NCBI RefSeq assembly: GCF_009296165.1
Contig: NZ_VUAZ01000065.1
Span: forward strand, 1 to 64,000
From: Pseudomonas kitaguniensis
Lineage (GTDB): Bacteria > Pseudomonadota > Gammaproteobacteria > Pseudomonadales > Pseudomonadaceae
Length of the DNA: 64,000 bases
Reading direction: 5' to 3'
The notes under the pieces: generated by a model
Told to the model about the DNA's origin: nothing
Seen by the model: only the letters and a program-made list of their open reading frames with translations
Databases searched by the model: none
In this document: positions 1 through 8,763 of the stretch, piece after piece
Layout: every line of letters begins with the position of its first letter
How positions within the stretch are numbered: the stretch's first letter is position 1
Made by a program: the position numbers and the translations under genes

Positions 1-852
1 CAGCTCGGCAATTTACCCAAGGCGCTGGAGCAACTGCGGCATTGGGCGCAGACCACGCCGCTGCAAACGGCGTTGCGCCACAAGCGCCAGGGCCAGTGGT
101 ATGCGTGGCGCTGGATTGATGCCCTGCGCGATGTCGAGCGGCTGGCTGATGGTTTGCGCCAAGAGGGTTTCAGCGAACAATCGCGCCTGGCTTTAAGCGG
201 GCCCTTTGAGCCGAACCTGCTGTTACTCGCCTTGGCGGCCGAGTCGGTCGGCGGGCAGGTGCTGACCCTGGCCGATGACCTCGAACCGCAGGTCGTGCAG
301 CAACACCTGTGGCGTATCCGCCCCACCCACGCTTACGTGCAAGCTCGCCGGCAACGGCCGCACTGGCAGTCGGCCAACCCGTTGGATTACGCGCAACTGC
401 TCGGCCCGGTCGACCCCGCGCAGAACCTTTCGCGCTGGTGGCAACCTGCGGGCGAAACCGCGTTGTGGAGCGAGGAGGGCACGCATTGGCAGGGCGGGCT
501 GGCGGTGTTGCTGGAGCAATGGCTGAGCCGCGGCCACAGCCTGGCTTTCCCCGAAAGCCTGGCCTCGGCCCGCCGTGACCGCGGCGAAGTCGAGCCTACC
601 GGTTTGCTGCTGTCACCTGCGCGTTTACAGCACGTGGCCGATGACATCGAAGGTCGCCTGGCGCCCCTCGGCAGTTGGCGACGACGGTTGTGCGATTGGG
701 CGATTGCCCACCCGCAAAGCGGCCTGCGCCGGTTGCTCAAAAACCGCGTGCGCAAACTGCTTGGCTTCCAGCGGTTGGCTTATATCTGGCAACCGCTTAA
801 ATCAACTGCCGAGCCTGCCTGGCTGGCTGAATTCAAACGGGATACCGCATGA
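1..852 (+). CDS. Half-length AMP-binding (ANL/acyl-CoA synthetase-like) protein, 5' end cut by the window
   Basis: The frame is open from the first base, so the true start lies upstream; only a few N-terminal residues seem to be missing. The visible part aligns by eye with the N-terminal subdomain of long-chain acyl-CoA synthetases: a W-R-x-x-x-D-x-x-x-x-x-A-x-G-L stretch, then L-A-x-E-S-V-G-G, an A-F-P-E-S-L element and an R-R-L-C-D-W-A-I segment typical of the FadD15-like group. The P-loop-like T-S-G-T-T-G motif, the adenine-binding motifs and the whole C-terminal lid domain are absent; the protein stops where the catalytic core would begin. It overlaps the start of the next ABC ATPase gene by four bases, so it is translationally coupled to the transporter. 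Catalysis looks unlikely. A binding or scaffolding role for an acyl substrate is inference. Confidence 0.6.
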   Translation, partial: QLGNLPKALEQLRHWAQTTPLQTALRHKRQGQWYAWRWIDALRDVERLADGLRQEGFSEQSRLALSGPFEPNLLLLALAAESVGGQVLTLADDLEPQVVQQHLWRIRPTHAYVQARRQRPHWQSANPLDYAQLLGPVDPAQNLSRWWQPAGETALWSEEGTHWQGGLAVLLEQWLSRGHSLAFPESLASARRDRGEVEPTGLLLSPARLQHVADDIEGRLAPLGSWRRRLCDWAIAHPQSGLRRLLKNRVRKLLGFQRLAYIWQPLKSTAEPAWLAEFKRDTA

Positions 853-1619
853 GCCAAGCCATTTTAGAGGTGCGCGATATTTCGCTGTCGTTCAAAGGGG
901 TCAAGGCCATCAATGGCTTGTCGTTCGAGGTGCAGCGCGGCGAAATCTGCGCACTGATCGGCCCCAACGGCGCCGGCAAAAGTTCGTTGCTCAACGTGCT
1001 AAACGGCGTGTATCGCTTCGACGCCGGTGAGATCGTCTTCGAACAACAACACTTCCATCGCATCGACCCGCTGGGCGCCGCGCGCCGAGGCATTGGCCGC
1101 ACGTTCCAGAATAATGCGCTGTTCAAAAAGATGAGCGTGCTCGACAACCTGCTCACCGGCTTGTCGCGGCATCTGCGCAGCACCTTTATCGAGCAAGCCC
1201 TCGGCCTGCCGCGTGCACGGCGTGAAGCGCGCGCGTTCCGCCTGCGCGCCCAAGGCATTCTTGAGTTCCTTGAACTGCAAGCGCATCGCGATGTGTTGGT
1301 CGGCAACCTCTCGTATGGCCTGCAAAAGCGCGTGGAGCTCGGCCGCGCATTGATCGCCGGGCCAAGCCTGTTGCTGCTGGATGAACCGATGGCCGGGATG
1401 AACGCTGAAGAAAAACAAGAAATGGCGCGCTTCGTCGCCGACGTCAACCGCGACCTCGGCACCACCGTGGTGTTGATCGAACACGACATGGGCGTGGTGA
1501 TGGGCTTGTCCGACCATGTGGTGGTGCTCGATTACGGGCGCAAGGTCGGCGATGGCACACCCGCCGAGGTGCAAGCCAACCCCGAGGTGATTGCCGCCTA
1601 CCTGGGAGTTGCCCACTGA
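849..1619 (+). CDS. LIV-type ABC transporter ATP-binding protein (LivG-like)
   Basis: Cytoplasmic ATPase of a branched-chain-amino-acid-type (HAAT) importer, 256 residues, the usual family length. Walker A is GPNGAGKSS at residues 38-46, the signature helix is the degenerate L-S-Y-G-L-Q-K-R form typical of LivG, and Walker B is LLLLDEPMAG. It overlaps the upstream ANL-like gene by four bases and the next permease by one base (TGATG), so the five transporter genes form one operon. The substrate cannot be read from the sequence: LIV-family systems carry amino acids, urea, amides or aliphatic acids. The neighbouring acyl-CoA-synthetase-like protein suggests a carboxylic acid, but this is inference. 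Confidence 0.92.
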   Translation: MSQAILEVRDISLSFKGVKAINGLSFEVQRGEICALIGPNGAGKSSLLNVLNGVYRFDAGEIVFEQQHFHRIDPLGAARRGIGRTFQNNALFKKMSVLDNLLTGLSRHLRSTFIEQALGLPRARREARAFRLRAQGILEFLELQAHRDVLVGNLSYGLQKRVELGRALIAGPSLLLLDEPMAGMNAEEKQEMARFVADVNRDLGTTVVLIEHDMGVVMGLSDHVVVLDYGRKVGDGTPAEVQANPEVIAAYLGVAH

Positions 1620-2500
1620 TGACCTTTTTCTTCGAAACCCTGCTCGGCGGCCTGCTCGCCGGCACTATGTACTCGCTGGTCGCCATCGGCTTTGTGCTGA
1701 TCTACAAGGCCAGTGGCGTGTTCAATTTTGCCCAGGGCTCAATGCTGCTGTTTGCCGCCCTGACCTTCGTCAGCCTGCATGACCAAGGCGTGCCGTTTGC
1801 GCTGGCGTTGCTGCTGACGGTGATCGTGATGATCATCGGCGCCTTGCTGATCGAGCGGCTGGTGTTGCGACCCTTGGTCAACCGTTCGCAAATCACCTTG
1901 TTCATGGCCACGCTGGGCCTGTCATTCATCATCGAAGGCCTGGCCCAAGGCTTGATGGGCTCGCAGGTGCGCGCGCTGGACGTGGGCATTGATGACGTGC
2001 CGCTGTTTGTCGGGCCACTGATGCTCAGCCAGTTCGACTTGATCGCTGCCGCTGCCGCCGTGGTGCTGGTGACGGTGCTCGCGCTGCTGTTCAACAAGAC
2101 GCGCATCGGCGTGTCGCTGCGCGCAGTGGCCGACGACACCACGGCGGCGCTGTCGATCGGCATCAACCTCAACCGCATCTGGCAGATCGTGTGGGCGGTC
2201 GCCGGCGTGGTCGGGCTGGTCGCCGGTTTGCTCTGGGGCGCGCGCCAGGGCGTGCAGTTTTCGTTGTCGCTGGTGGTGCTCAAAGCCTTGCCGGTGTTGA
2301 TCATCGGCGGCTTCACCTCGATTGGCGGAGCGATTGTCGGCGGCTTGATTGTCGGCGCGGCGGAGAACCTCGCCGAGGTGTATATCGGCCCGCTGATCGG
2401 CGGCGGCATCACCCCGTGGTTCGCCTACGTATTGGCCTTGGCCTTCCTGTATATCCGCCCCGCCGGCCTGTTCGGCGAGCGTGCCATCGAGCGAGTGTGA
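1619..2500 (+). CDS. LIV-type ABC transporter permease (LivH-like)
   Basis: Inner-membrane permease of 293 residues with about eight hydrophobic segments, matching LivH. It opens with L-L-G-G-L-L-A-G-T-M-Y-S-L-V-A-I-G, the hallmark N-terminus of this family, and has the family loop G-A-R-Q-G-V-Q and the C-terminal S-I-G-G-A-I-V-G-G motif. The ATG shares one base with the upstream stop codon. It should pair with the LivM-like permease directly downstream. Confidence 0.93.
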   Translation: MTFFFETLLGGLLAGTMYSLVAIGFVLIYKASGVFNFAQGSMLLFAALTFVSLHDQGVPFALALLLTVIVMIIGALLIERLVLRPLVNRSQITLFMATLGLSFIIEGLAQGLMGSQVRALDVGIDDVPLFVGPLMLSQFDLIAAAAAVVLVTVLALLFNKTRIGVSLRAVADDTTAALSIGINLNRIWQIVWAVAGVVGLVAGLLWGARQGVQFSLSLVVLKALPVLIIGGFTSIGGAIVGGLIVGAAENLAEVYIGPLIGGGITPWFAYVLALAFLYIRPAGLFGERAIERV

Positions 2501-2504
2501 AACC

Positions 2505-3554
2505 ATGTCGATACCTGTTGCTCAACACACCGCGCCTTTGCTGCTGACTCAGCGGCGCGTGCCCTGGGGCCTGCCGGGCCTGCTGCTGGTGGCGTTTGTG
2601 GCGGTGCCGCTGTGGGGCAATGACTACTGGCTGAACGCAATTTTGATCCCGTTTCTGGTGCTGTCGCTGGCCGGGCTCGGCCTGAACCTGTTGACTGGCT
2701 ACACCGGGCAAACCTCGGTCGGCGCAGCCGGGTTCATGGCCGTGGGCGCGTTTGCTACCTATGGTTTTCTGCTGCGCCTGCCGGAGCTGGGCTTGCCGGT
2801 GGCGCTGCTCGGTGGCGGGGTTATCAGCGCATCGGTCGGCTTGTTATTCGGCTTGCCCAGCTCGCGGATCAAGGGCTTTTACTTGATGGTCACCACGCTG
2901 GCCGCGCAGTTTTTTCTCGAATGGCTGTTCGTAAAATTCCCCTGGTTCTACAACTATGGCTCATCGGGCACGATTTCTGCGCCCAGGCTGGCGCTGTTCG
3001 GGCATGACCTGAACACCCCGCTGGGCCGCTACCTGCTGACGCTGGTCACGGTGCTGCTGCTGACCTTGACCGCGATCAACCTGGTGCGCAGCCAAGTAGG
3101 GCGCAACTGGATGGCGATTCGCGACATGGACACCGCCGCCGCAGTGGTCGGCATTCCGGTGGTGCGCTACAAGCGCCTGGCGTTCGCCGTCAGTTCGTTC
3201 TACTTGGGCATCGCCGGTGCGCTGTGGGCGTTCGCTTACCTGGGCACGGCCAGCGCCAGTAGCTTTGATATTAATCGTTCGTTCCAAATCCTCTTCATCA
3301 TCATTATCGGTGGCATGGGCAGCATCGCCGGCAACTTCGTCGGCGCAGCGTTTATCAGCTTGTTGCCGATTTTTCTCAGCCACGCCGGGCAAGCTTTGTT
3401 TGGCGGTTCGGTGGATGCGGGGCAGTTGCAGAACCTGCAAAAAATCATCTTCGGCGTGTTGATCATCGTGTTCCTGATCAAGGAACCCGAGGGCTTGATT
3501 CGCCTGTTGCACAACCTGCGTGATCGGCTGCGGCAGTGGCCGTTGCGCTTCTAA
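2505..3554 (+). CDS. LIV-type ABC transporter permease (LivM-like)
   Basis: Second inner-membrane permease, 349 residues. It carries the LivM signature G-L-N-L-L-T-G-Y-T-G-Q-T-S-V-G near residue 55 and the conserved cytoplasmic loop G-R-N-W-M-A-I-R-D-M-D-T-A-A. The ATG at 2505, four bases after the livH-like stop, is preferred to an in-frame GTG at 2481 inside the upstream gene, because it gives the compact N-terminus expected for the family. The two permeases should form the membrane channel. Confidence 0.92.
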   Translation: MSIPVAQHTAPLLLTQRRVPWGLPGLLLVAFVAVPLWGNDYWLNAILIPFLVLSLAGLGLNLLTGYTGQTSVGAAGFMAVGAFATYGFLLRLPELGLPVALLGGGVISASVGLLFGLPSSRIKGFYLMVTTLAAQFFLEWLFVKFPWFYNYGSSGTISAPRLALFGHDLNTPLGRYLLTLVTVLLLTLTAINLVRSQVGRNWMAIRDMDTAAAVVGIPVVRYKRLAFAVSSFYLGIAGALWAFAYLGTASASSFDINRSFQILFIIIIGGMGSIAGNFVGAAFISLLPIFLSHAGQALFGGSVDAGQLQNLQKIIFGVLIIVFLIKEPEGLIRLLHNLRDRLRQWPLRF

Positions 3555-3577
3555 AACATTCCATCAAGAGAATTCCC

Positions 3578-4918
3578 ATGCGTGCATCCTTGAAACGTTC
3601 CCTCGCCGGCGCTGCCTTCGCGCTGGCTGCATTGGCCAGCGCTGTGCTCCCGGCGATGGCTTCGCCCGACCAGCAATTCATTCCGTTGGCCACCTACCGT
3701 GTCGGCGCTTACGCGTCGAGCGGCGTGCAAGTGTGGGCCGGGATGATCGACTACCTGCGTTACATCAACGAGGTCGAAGGCGGCATCAATGGGGTTAAAT
3801 TGGTCTGGCAGGAATGCGAGACCGAATGGACGGCGGAGAAGGGCATCGAGTGCTACGAGCGCTTCAAGAATGGCCTGGATGGCGCGCCGGTCGCGGTGTA
3901 TCAGCCCAACGGCGCCCCGGCCGCGTATGCGTTGAGCGAGCGCGCCGAGGTCGACAAAATTCCGCTGATCACCTTGGGTTACGGGCGTACCGAAGCCACC
4001 GACGGCACAGTGTTCCCGTACAACTTTCCGGTGATGCTGACGTTTTACAGCGAGGCGTCGACCCTGGTGAATTACATCGCCCAGCGCGAAGGCGGTTTCG
4101 ACAAACTCAAGGGCAAGAAGATCGCCACGGTCTACCACGACTCGGCTTACGGGCGTGAAACCCTCGGCCCGCTGAAGTTGCTGGCGGAGAAGTACGGCTT
4201 TGAAAATATCCAGATCCCGGTCGCCGACCCTGGCAACGAACAATCTGCGCAATGGCGCCAGGTGCGCCAGGCCAACCCGGACTGGGTATTTTTGCGCACC
4301 TGGGGCGTGTCCACCCCGGTGGCGGTGAAGACGGCCGCGCGCTTCGGCTTCCCGGTGGACCATATCATCGGCGATATTTGGGCCAGTTCCAGCGAAGACG
4401 TATTGCCCGCAGGCGCCGCCGCCAAAGGCTACCTGGCACTCACGCCGTACCCCGCCGGTGCCGATTTCGAGATTCACAAACGCCTCAAGCAATTCGTCCT
4501 CGACAAGGGCCACAGCGACCTTAAGGACTTGAAAAACTTCGGCAGCGTTTACTACAACTCCGGCCTGGTGAACGCCGCCGTGGCGGTTGAAGCGATCCGC
4601 ACTGGCCAGGCCAGGTTCGGCCAGCGCCCACTGAATGGCGAGGAAGGCCGTTGGGGCCTGGAGCACCTGAATATCGACGACGCGCGCCTCAAGGCCATGG
4701 GCTACTTGGGCTTGATGCAAAACCTCAAACTGTCGTGCCGCGACCACGAAGGCGGCGGTTCGGCGCGCGTGCAGCAATGGGATGGCGCCAATTGGACGCT
4801 GATCAGCGACTGGATCGCCGCCGACCGTGCGCTATTGCGCCCGTTGATCGATGAAAAGTCCGCCGCCTTCGCCAAGGAAAAAGGCCTGACGCCACGCACC
4901 TGCACCGGGGATGAATAA
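3578..4918 (+). CDS. LIV-type ABC transporter periplasmic substrate-binding protein
   Basis: Periplasmic binding protein of type I fold (Peripla_BP_6), 446 residues including a clear signal peptide: basic M-R-A-S-L-K-R, a hydrophobic core, then A-M-A just before S-P-D. The start at 3578 is chosen because it yields this signal; the frame also extends upstream to 3536 but that would bury it. The body has the W-A-G-M-I-D-Y motif and the V-Y-H-D-S-A-Y-G-R-E segment of the amide/urea/aliphatic-acid binding branch. It is longer than LivK (about 370 residues). It lies between the permeases and the second ATPase, an order common in Pseudomonas HAAT operons. Confidence 0.9.
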   Translation: MRASLKRSLAGAAFALAALASAVLPAMASPDQQFIPLATYRVGAYASSGVQVWAGMIDYLRYINEVEGGINGVKLVWQECETEWTAEKGIECYERFKNGLDGAPVAVYQPNGAPAAYALSERAEVDKIPLITLGYGRTEATDGTVFPYNFPVMLTFYSEASTLVNYIAQREGGFDKLKGKKIATVYHDSAYGRETLGPLKLLAEKYGFENIQIPVADPGNEQSAQWRQVRQANPDWVFLRTWGVSTPVAVKTAARFGFPVDHIIGDIWASSSEDVLPAGAAAKGYLALTPYPAGADFEIHKRLKQFVLDKGHSDLKDLKNFGSVYYNSGLVNAAVAVEAIRTGQARFGQRPLNGEEGRWGLEHLNIDDARLKAMGYLGLMQNLKLSCRDHEGGGSARVQQWDGANWTLISDWIAADRALLRPLIDEKSAAFAKEKGLTPRTCTGDE

Positions 4919-4921
4919 ACC

Positions 4922-5689
4922 ATGCGCGAGCCTGCAGCCGAGCCAGCCAGCCAAGCGCTGCTGAGCGTCAATGACATTGAAGTGATCTACGACGGCGCGA
5001 TTCTCGCGGTGGCCGGGGTCTCGTTGAGCGTGCCCAAGGGCGCGATTGTGGCCTTGCTCGGCGCGAATGGCGCGGGCAAAAGCACCACCCTCAAAGCCAT
5101 CTCGGGTTTGGTGCGTGCCGAGCGCGCCGAGGTCAGCCGTGGCGTGATCGAGTATGCCGGCCGCGATTTGGCCGGTGTCGACCCGAGCCAGCGCGTGCGT
5201 CAGGGCATGGTCCACGTGCTGGAAGGCCGCCATGTGTTCGGCCAACTGACGGTGCAGGACAACCTGCGCAGCGGCGGCTTTGTGCGGCGCCTGAGCCGTA
5301 AAGACATGGAACACGACCTGGAGCGCATCTACGCCTGGTTCCCACGGCTCAAGACCAAGCGCCACACCCGCGCCGGGCTGACCTCGGGTGGCGAACAGCA
5401 AATGGTCGCCATCGGCCGGGCCTTGATGACGCGGCCGACGTTGGTGCTGCTCGACGAACCGTCGATGGGCTTGGCGCCGATGATCGTGCAGGAGATTTTC
5501 GAGATCATTGCGCAGCTCAACCGCGAACAGCAGGTGAGTTTTTTGATCGCCGAGCAGAACATCAACGTCGCGCTCAACTATGCGTCGCAGGCTTACGTGC
5601 TGGATACTGGGCGGGTGGTGTTGAGTGGCGGCGCCGCTGAGTTGCTGGCGCGGGGTGATTTGCATGATATTTATCTGGGTAAACAGTAA
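4922..5689 (+). CDS. LIV-type ABC transporter ATP-binding protein (LivF-like)
   Basis: Second ATPase of the importer, 255 residues. Walker A is GANGAGKST at residues 47-55, the signature is S-G-G-E-Q-Q-M, and Walker B is LVLLDEPSMGL; the E-G-R-H-V-F segment is characteristic of LivF. It starts three bases after the binding-protein stop. It should pair with the LivG-like subunit encoded at the start of the operon. Confidence 0.93.
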   Translation: MREPAAEPASQALLSVNDIEVIYDGAILAVAGVSLSVPKGAIVALLGANGAGKSTTLKAISGLVRAERAEVSRGVIEYAGRDLAGVDPSQRVRQGMVHVLEGRHVFGQLTVQDNLRSGGFVRRLSRKDMEHDLERIYAWFPRLKTKRHTRAGLTSGGEQQMVAIGRALMTRPTLVLLDEPSMGLAPMIVQEIFEIIAQLNREQQVSFLIAEQNINVALNYASQAYVLDTGRVVLSGGAAELLARGDLHDIYLGKQ

Positions 5690-5701
5690 GGGCGAATGTG
5701 C

Positions 5702-7105
5702 ATGACTGAACCTACCCGCAACGCTGATGTGCTGATCATCGGCGGCGGCCTGAGCGGCACCCTGTTAGCCATGCAACTGCTGCGCCTGCCGGGGCGGCGG
5801 CGGATTCTGCTGATCGAACCGCGCGCCGAACTGGGGCGTGGTGAGGCCTACAGTGCCGTCGAGCTGGGCCACACGTTGAACGGTAATGCCGCGCGCATGA
5901 GCGTCGACCCGGACAACGCCGATGACCTGACGCAGTGGCTCACCCACTACCTCGACGGCGGCGGTTGGCCGCAAGCGCACGAGCAGTCGGTGCCGGTCAG
6001 CGAACTGTTCCCGCCACGCGGTATTTTTGGTGTGTACGCGCAACAGCGCTTGGCCGAGGCCAAGGCCTTGTCTGCAGCCAGCGTTGAACACGTGCGTGCC
6101 GAGGTGGTTGACCTGCAAGTGGACGCAACGTCAACCCTGCTGACGCTGGACAACGGCCAGCAACTGCGCGGCGCCTGCGCGGTATTGGCCACTGGCATGT
6201 TCCCGGCGGCGCGCACGCCACAAACCGAGCCCAGCGGTTTGAACGCGGCGGCGGTGGACCCGTGGGACGTGCAGGCCATGCGTCAACTCGACCCGCAGGC
6301 GAGCGTGCTGATTATCGGCTCCGGTCTGACCATGGTGGATGCGGTGGTTTCGCTGGAACAGGCGGGCCATCGCGGCCCGATTGAGGTTTTTTCACGTCAC
6401 GGCCTGCTGCCGCATGTGCGTCGGCAACCGCCGAGCTGGGCGGATTTTCTGGCCGACGATCACCGCCTGCGCAGCCCGCGGCAATTGCTGCGCGAGCTGC
6501 GCCGCCAATGCCGCCTGGCGCTGGCCCAAGGCATCGATTGGCAAGCGCCGCTGGACACCGTGCGTGCGCACATCACGCGCTTGTGGAGCCAGGCCAGCGA
6601 GCGCGAGAAGCGCCAGTTTGTGCGGCACGTACGGCCCTGGTGGGAAAGCCATCACCATCGCTCGCCGCCGTTGAGTGCGCAGTTGGTGGCGCGGTTGCAT
6701 GCGCAAGGGCGGTTGCGGGTTCAGGCGGCGTCGTTCAAGGGTGTGGTGCCTTCGGGTGAGGGCGTGACCCTTCGTCTGCGGCGTCGCGGCGAGCACGCGG
6801 TTAGCGAGGTGTCGGGGGCGGCGTTGATTAACTCCAGCGGCATCGAATACGACTGGCGCCGTGTGGCTCGGCCGTTGCCGCAGCAGTTGCTCAAGCGCGG
6901 GTTGATTCAGCCGGGGCCGCTGGCGCTGGGGATTGCGGCGGATGCGTCTGGCGCGGTGCTGGATGCGCAAGGCCGGGTCAGCCAGCGATTGTTCGCGCTG
7001 GGCCCGCCGTTACGCGGGATGTGGTGGGAAAGCACGGCGGTCACCGACGTTGCACTGCAAGCCAAGGCGCTGGCCACCAAGCTTGCCTGCCATGCCAGCG
7101 TTTGA
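5702..7105 (+). CDS. FAD/NAD(P)-binding oxidoreductase-like protein (NAD_binding_9 type)
   Basis: Flavoprotein of 467 residues. The N-terminus has a dinucleotide-binding G-G-G-L-S-G motif after V-L-I-I; a second nucleotide-binding stretch, V-L-I-I-G-S-G-L-T-M-V-D, lies near residue 205, so both FAD and NAD(P) sites seem present. H-T-L-N-G-N-A-A-R-M-S is typical of the NAD_binding_9 family. The ATG at 5702 is preferred to one at 5696: the purine-rich GGGCG at 5690-5694 is eight bases from the former and only about two from the latter. The gene begins 12 bases after the livF-like stop, so it probably belongs to the same transcript and may oxidise the imported compound; this is inference. A REPIN follows. 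Confidence 0.75.
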   Translation: MTEPTRNADVLIIGGGLSGTLLAMQLLRLPGRRRILLIEPRAELGRGEAYSAVELGHTLNGNAARMSVDPDNADDLTQWLTHYLDGGGWPQAHEQSVPVSELFPPRGIFGVYAQQRLAEAKALSAASVEHVRAEVVDLQVDATSTLLTLDNGQQLRGACAVLATGMFPAARTPQTEPSGLNAAAVDPWDVQAMRQLDPQASVLIIGSGLTMVDAVVSLEQAGHRGPIEVFSRHGLLPHVRRQPPSWADFLADDHRLRSPRQLLRELRRQCRLALAQGIDWQAPLDTVRAHITRLWSQASEREKRQFVRHVRPWWESHHHRSPPLSAQLVARLHAQGRLRVQAASFKGVVPSGEGVTLRLRRRGEHAVSEVSGAALINSSGIEYDWRRVARPLPQQLLKRGLIQPGPLALGIAADASGAVLDAQGRVSQRLFALGPPLRGMWWESTAVTDVALQAKALATKLACHASV

Positions 7106-7139
7106 GTCTGATGTATTAAAGCAGCTTAAAAGCGCTTTT

Positions 7140-7228
7140 TGTGGGAGCGGGCTTGCTCGCGATTGCGGTGTGTAAGATAAATATCTTTCAACTGACACAC
7201 CGCGATCGCGAGCAAGCCCCCTCCCACA
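7140..7228. repeat. REPIN (two inverted REP elements)
   Basis: Two copies of the Pseudomonas REP core face each other: TGTGGGAGCGGGCTTGCTCG at 7140-7159 and its near-complement ending at 7228, with about 35 bases between the arms. The second arm differs by C-to-G-type substitutions (CCCCCTCCCACA). Such elements are mobilised by RAYT transposases encoded elsewhere in the genome. It separates the importer operon from the accessory island. Confidence 0.9.
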
Positions 7229-7360
7229 GAAAGCAAAAAAACAGATCTGCCGTGTATGCAAAACCCGCCCTTGATCCGCTTCAACCACTCAGGTCGGCTT
7301 TCAGGCCGTCGTGCTCTTGCCCCTGATCTTGATCTGAGAAGCGCTCCGTTAAACCACGAT

Positions 7361-7670
7361 GCCTGCGGGCGGGCCGTATTCCATGGCAAGCGCGGCGAGC
7401 TGCGCCAGCGCTATCGCGAAGGTCAAGAGGATCAACTCCGTGCCTTGGGCCTAGTGGTGAACATCGTTGTGTTGTGGAACACCCTCTACATGGCGGCAGC
7501 CGTGGAATGGCCAAAGTAGCACGGCTACCCTGTGCTAGGCGAGGATCTGGCTCGGCTATCGCCGCTGATCTGAGCACATCAATATGCGGGGAAGGTATTC
7601 ATTCGCGGTGCCGGAAGAGGTCGCCCGAGGTGAGCTACGGCCACTGCGTAATCCAGGCGATGACCTGTGA
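7361..7670 (+). pseudogene. C-terminal remnant of a Tn3-family transposase
   Basis: The frame from about 7361 reads A-V-F-H-G-K-R-G-E-L-R-Q-R-Y-R-E-G-Q-E-D, then V-L-W-N-T-L-Y-M, the conserved end of Tn3-family (DDE) transposases. A TAG at 7517 interrupts it; the same frame continues H-G-Y-P-V-L-G-E-D-L-A-R-L-S-P-L, a frameshift occurs near 7570, and another frame gives E-H-I-N-M and R-Y-S-F-A-V-P-E-E-V-A-R-G, then E-L-R-P-L-R-N-P, ending at TGA 7668-7670. The catalytic N-terminal and central regions are missing. This is a decayed end of a transposon next to the Hcp module. No clear 38-bp terminal repeat is visible downstream. Confidence 0.88.
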
Positions 7671-7727
7671 GGATAACCAGAGCGCGTCGTTGAAACCCTT
7701 CTGGAGAGGTATTGATTCGGTGTGAGT

Positions 7728-8051
7728 TTACTTTCGTGAAAACCAGCGCCTTGCATCTTCCTTGGTAGGTATACACAACACTTGAAATATGGAACTTATA
7801 AAAGCTACCCATCTTACTGCATCGTTGCTTTCAAAAAGATTTTTAGACTGAAAGTAGAATAACATATAACCATATCGAGCGACGCTTAGTTGATTCCCGC
7901 CCCATAGGATTAAAACTGCAAAAAAAACATAAAATCTCCAATATGAAAGCGTTTTTCCTGAGATTTTTTTTGATGTAGAGTAGAATAACAAGAAGACTGC
8001 TAGAGAGGTAAGCGAATACACTATTGTTATTAGCAATGAATCACTTGTCAT
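7728..8051 (-). CDS. Small membrane protein, candidate immunity protein of the Hcp/DUF4225 module
   Basis: A 107-residue protein I do not recognise. It has three hydrophobic segments (about residues 5-24, 38-56 and 80-95) and a basic tail, so it should be an inner-membrane protein. It is AT-rich compared with the surrounding genome. Its ATG at 8051 lies inside the 3' end of the DUF4225 gene (11-base overlap), which indicates translational coupling and expression with it. A small membrane protein at the end of an hcp-effector operon is what an immunity protein would look like; this role is inferred from position only. Confidence 0.6.
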   Translation of the reverse strand: MTSDSLLITIVYSLTSLAVFLLFYSTSKKISGKTLSYWRFYVFFAVLILWGGNQLSVARYGYMLFYFQSKNLFESNDAVRWVAFISSIFQVLCIPTKEDARRWFSRK

Positions 8052-8763
8052 GGCTTATCGCCTCCTGATACATGAAGTTCATTGTTGCTGTGTCGGAAAT
8101 AACTTCGAGTGTTAATGCTCCCTTGCTTGCATTTTCATATCCGCGCACATAATCAGTACGCACATATCTAAATAAACGCCAAGCGTCTGGTTTTAATACC
8201 ATCCTTCCGGCGCCATATGCAGAAAGTCCCACGTCAATTGCTCCATAAGCCATATTCCCTTCAAATTCTCCGGCTCCCATTGCTTTAGCAACTTCTTGGT
8301 AAGTCTTTCTAACTGGCCCCTGGGTATCTGAGCGTTTTCCCCATAAATTTCGACCATTCTCATACGTGTTGTTAGCACCATGGAGCATCAGAGGGGCACC
8401 GGCGAAAAGGCACAGCGTGCCAACTGATGCATAGCATATCCCTGCACCTGCTGCGAATTGGATCGCTCCTGCGATTACACCAACACCTTTCTGAGCAACC
8501 TCCAGTGACTGACTTAGCAGACTGTTTTGCTCATCCTTTAACTCTTTTAGTCCTTGCTCAGCGCTTTTATTACCCTGCGAGACATCATTAACAATGCTTT
8601 TGGCATAATAAGCGACTTCGCGGTTGAATTGCAGGCGCAGCGTTCCATCTTTAATATGTCTAGCGCCTAATGTGCTGGCTTGACTACCCAACTTTGCGGC
8701 GGCTTGGCTAACCATCCAATAATCACAGCTACCAGGCATGCAACTTTCGCTTGTTGGCTTCAT
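8041..8763 (-). CDS. DUF4225 domain protein, candidate type VI secretion effector
   Basis: 240 residues. It resembles Pseudomonas DUF4225 proteins: an N-terminal helical region (G-A-R-H-I-K-D-G-T-L-R-L-Q-F-N-R-E), a central glycine-rich hydrophobic segment around residues 95-130 (V-G-V-I-A-G-A-I-Q-F-A-A-G-A-G), then N-T-Y-E-N-G-R-N-L and K-P-D-A-W-R-L-F-R-Y-V-R-T-D-Y. No catalytic motif is evident. The ATG overlaps the hcp stop (ATGA), so it is translated with the upstream Hcp tube protein, and a small membrane protein overlaps its end. The hydrophobic core would fit a membrane-acting effector delivered through Hcp, but the biochemical activity is unknown. Confidence 0.75.
   Translation of the reverse strand: MKPTSESCMPGSCDYWMVSQAAAKLGSQASTLGARHIKDGTLRLQFNREVAYYAKSIVNDVSQGNKSAEQGLKELKDEQNSLLSQSLEVAQKGVGVIAGAIQFAAGAGICYASVGTLCLFAGAPLMLHGANNTYENGRNLWGKRSDTQGPVRKTYQEVAKAMGAGEFEGNMAYGAIDVGLSAYGAGRMVLKPDAWRLFRYVRTDYVRGYENASKGALTLEVISDTATMNFMYQEAISHDK

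Noticed and set aside
2481-2504. Earlier GTG start for the LivM-like permease
   Set aside because: It lies within the upstream permease gene and adds residues not expected in the family; ATG 2505 is better placed.
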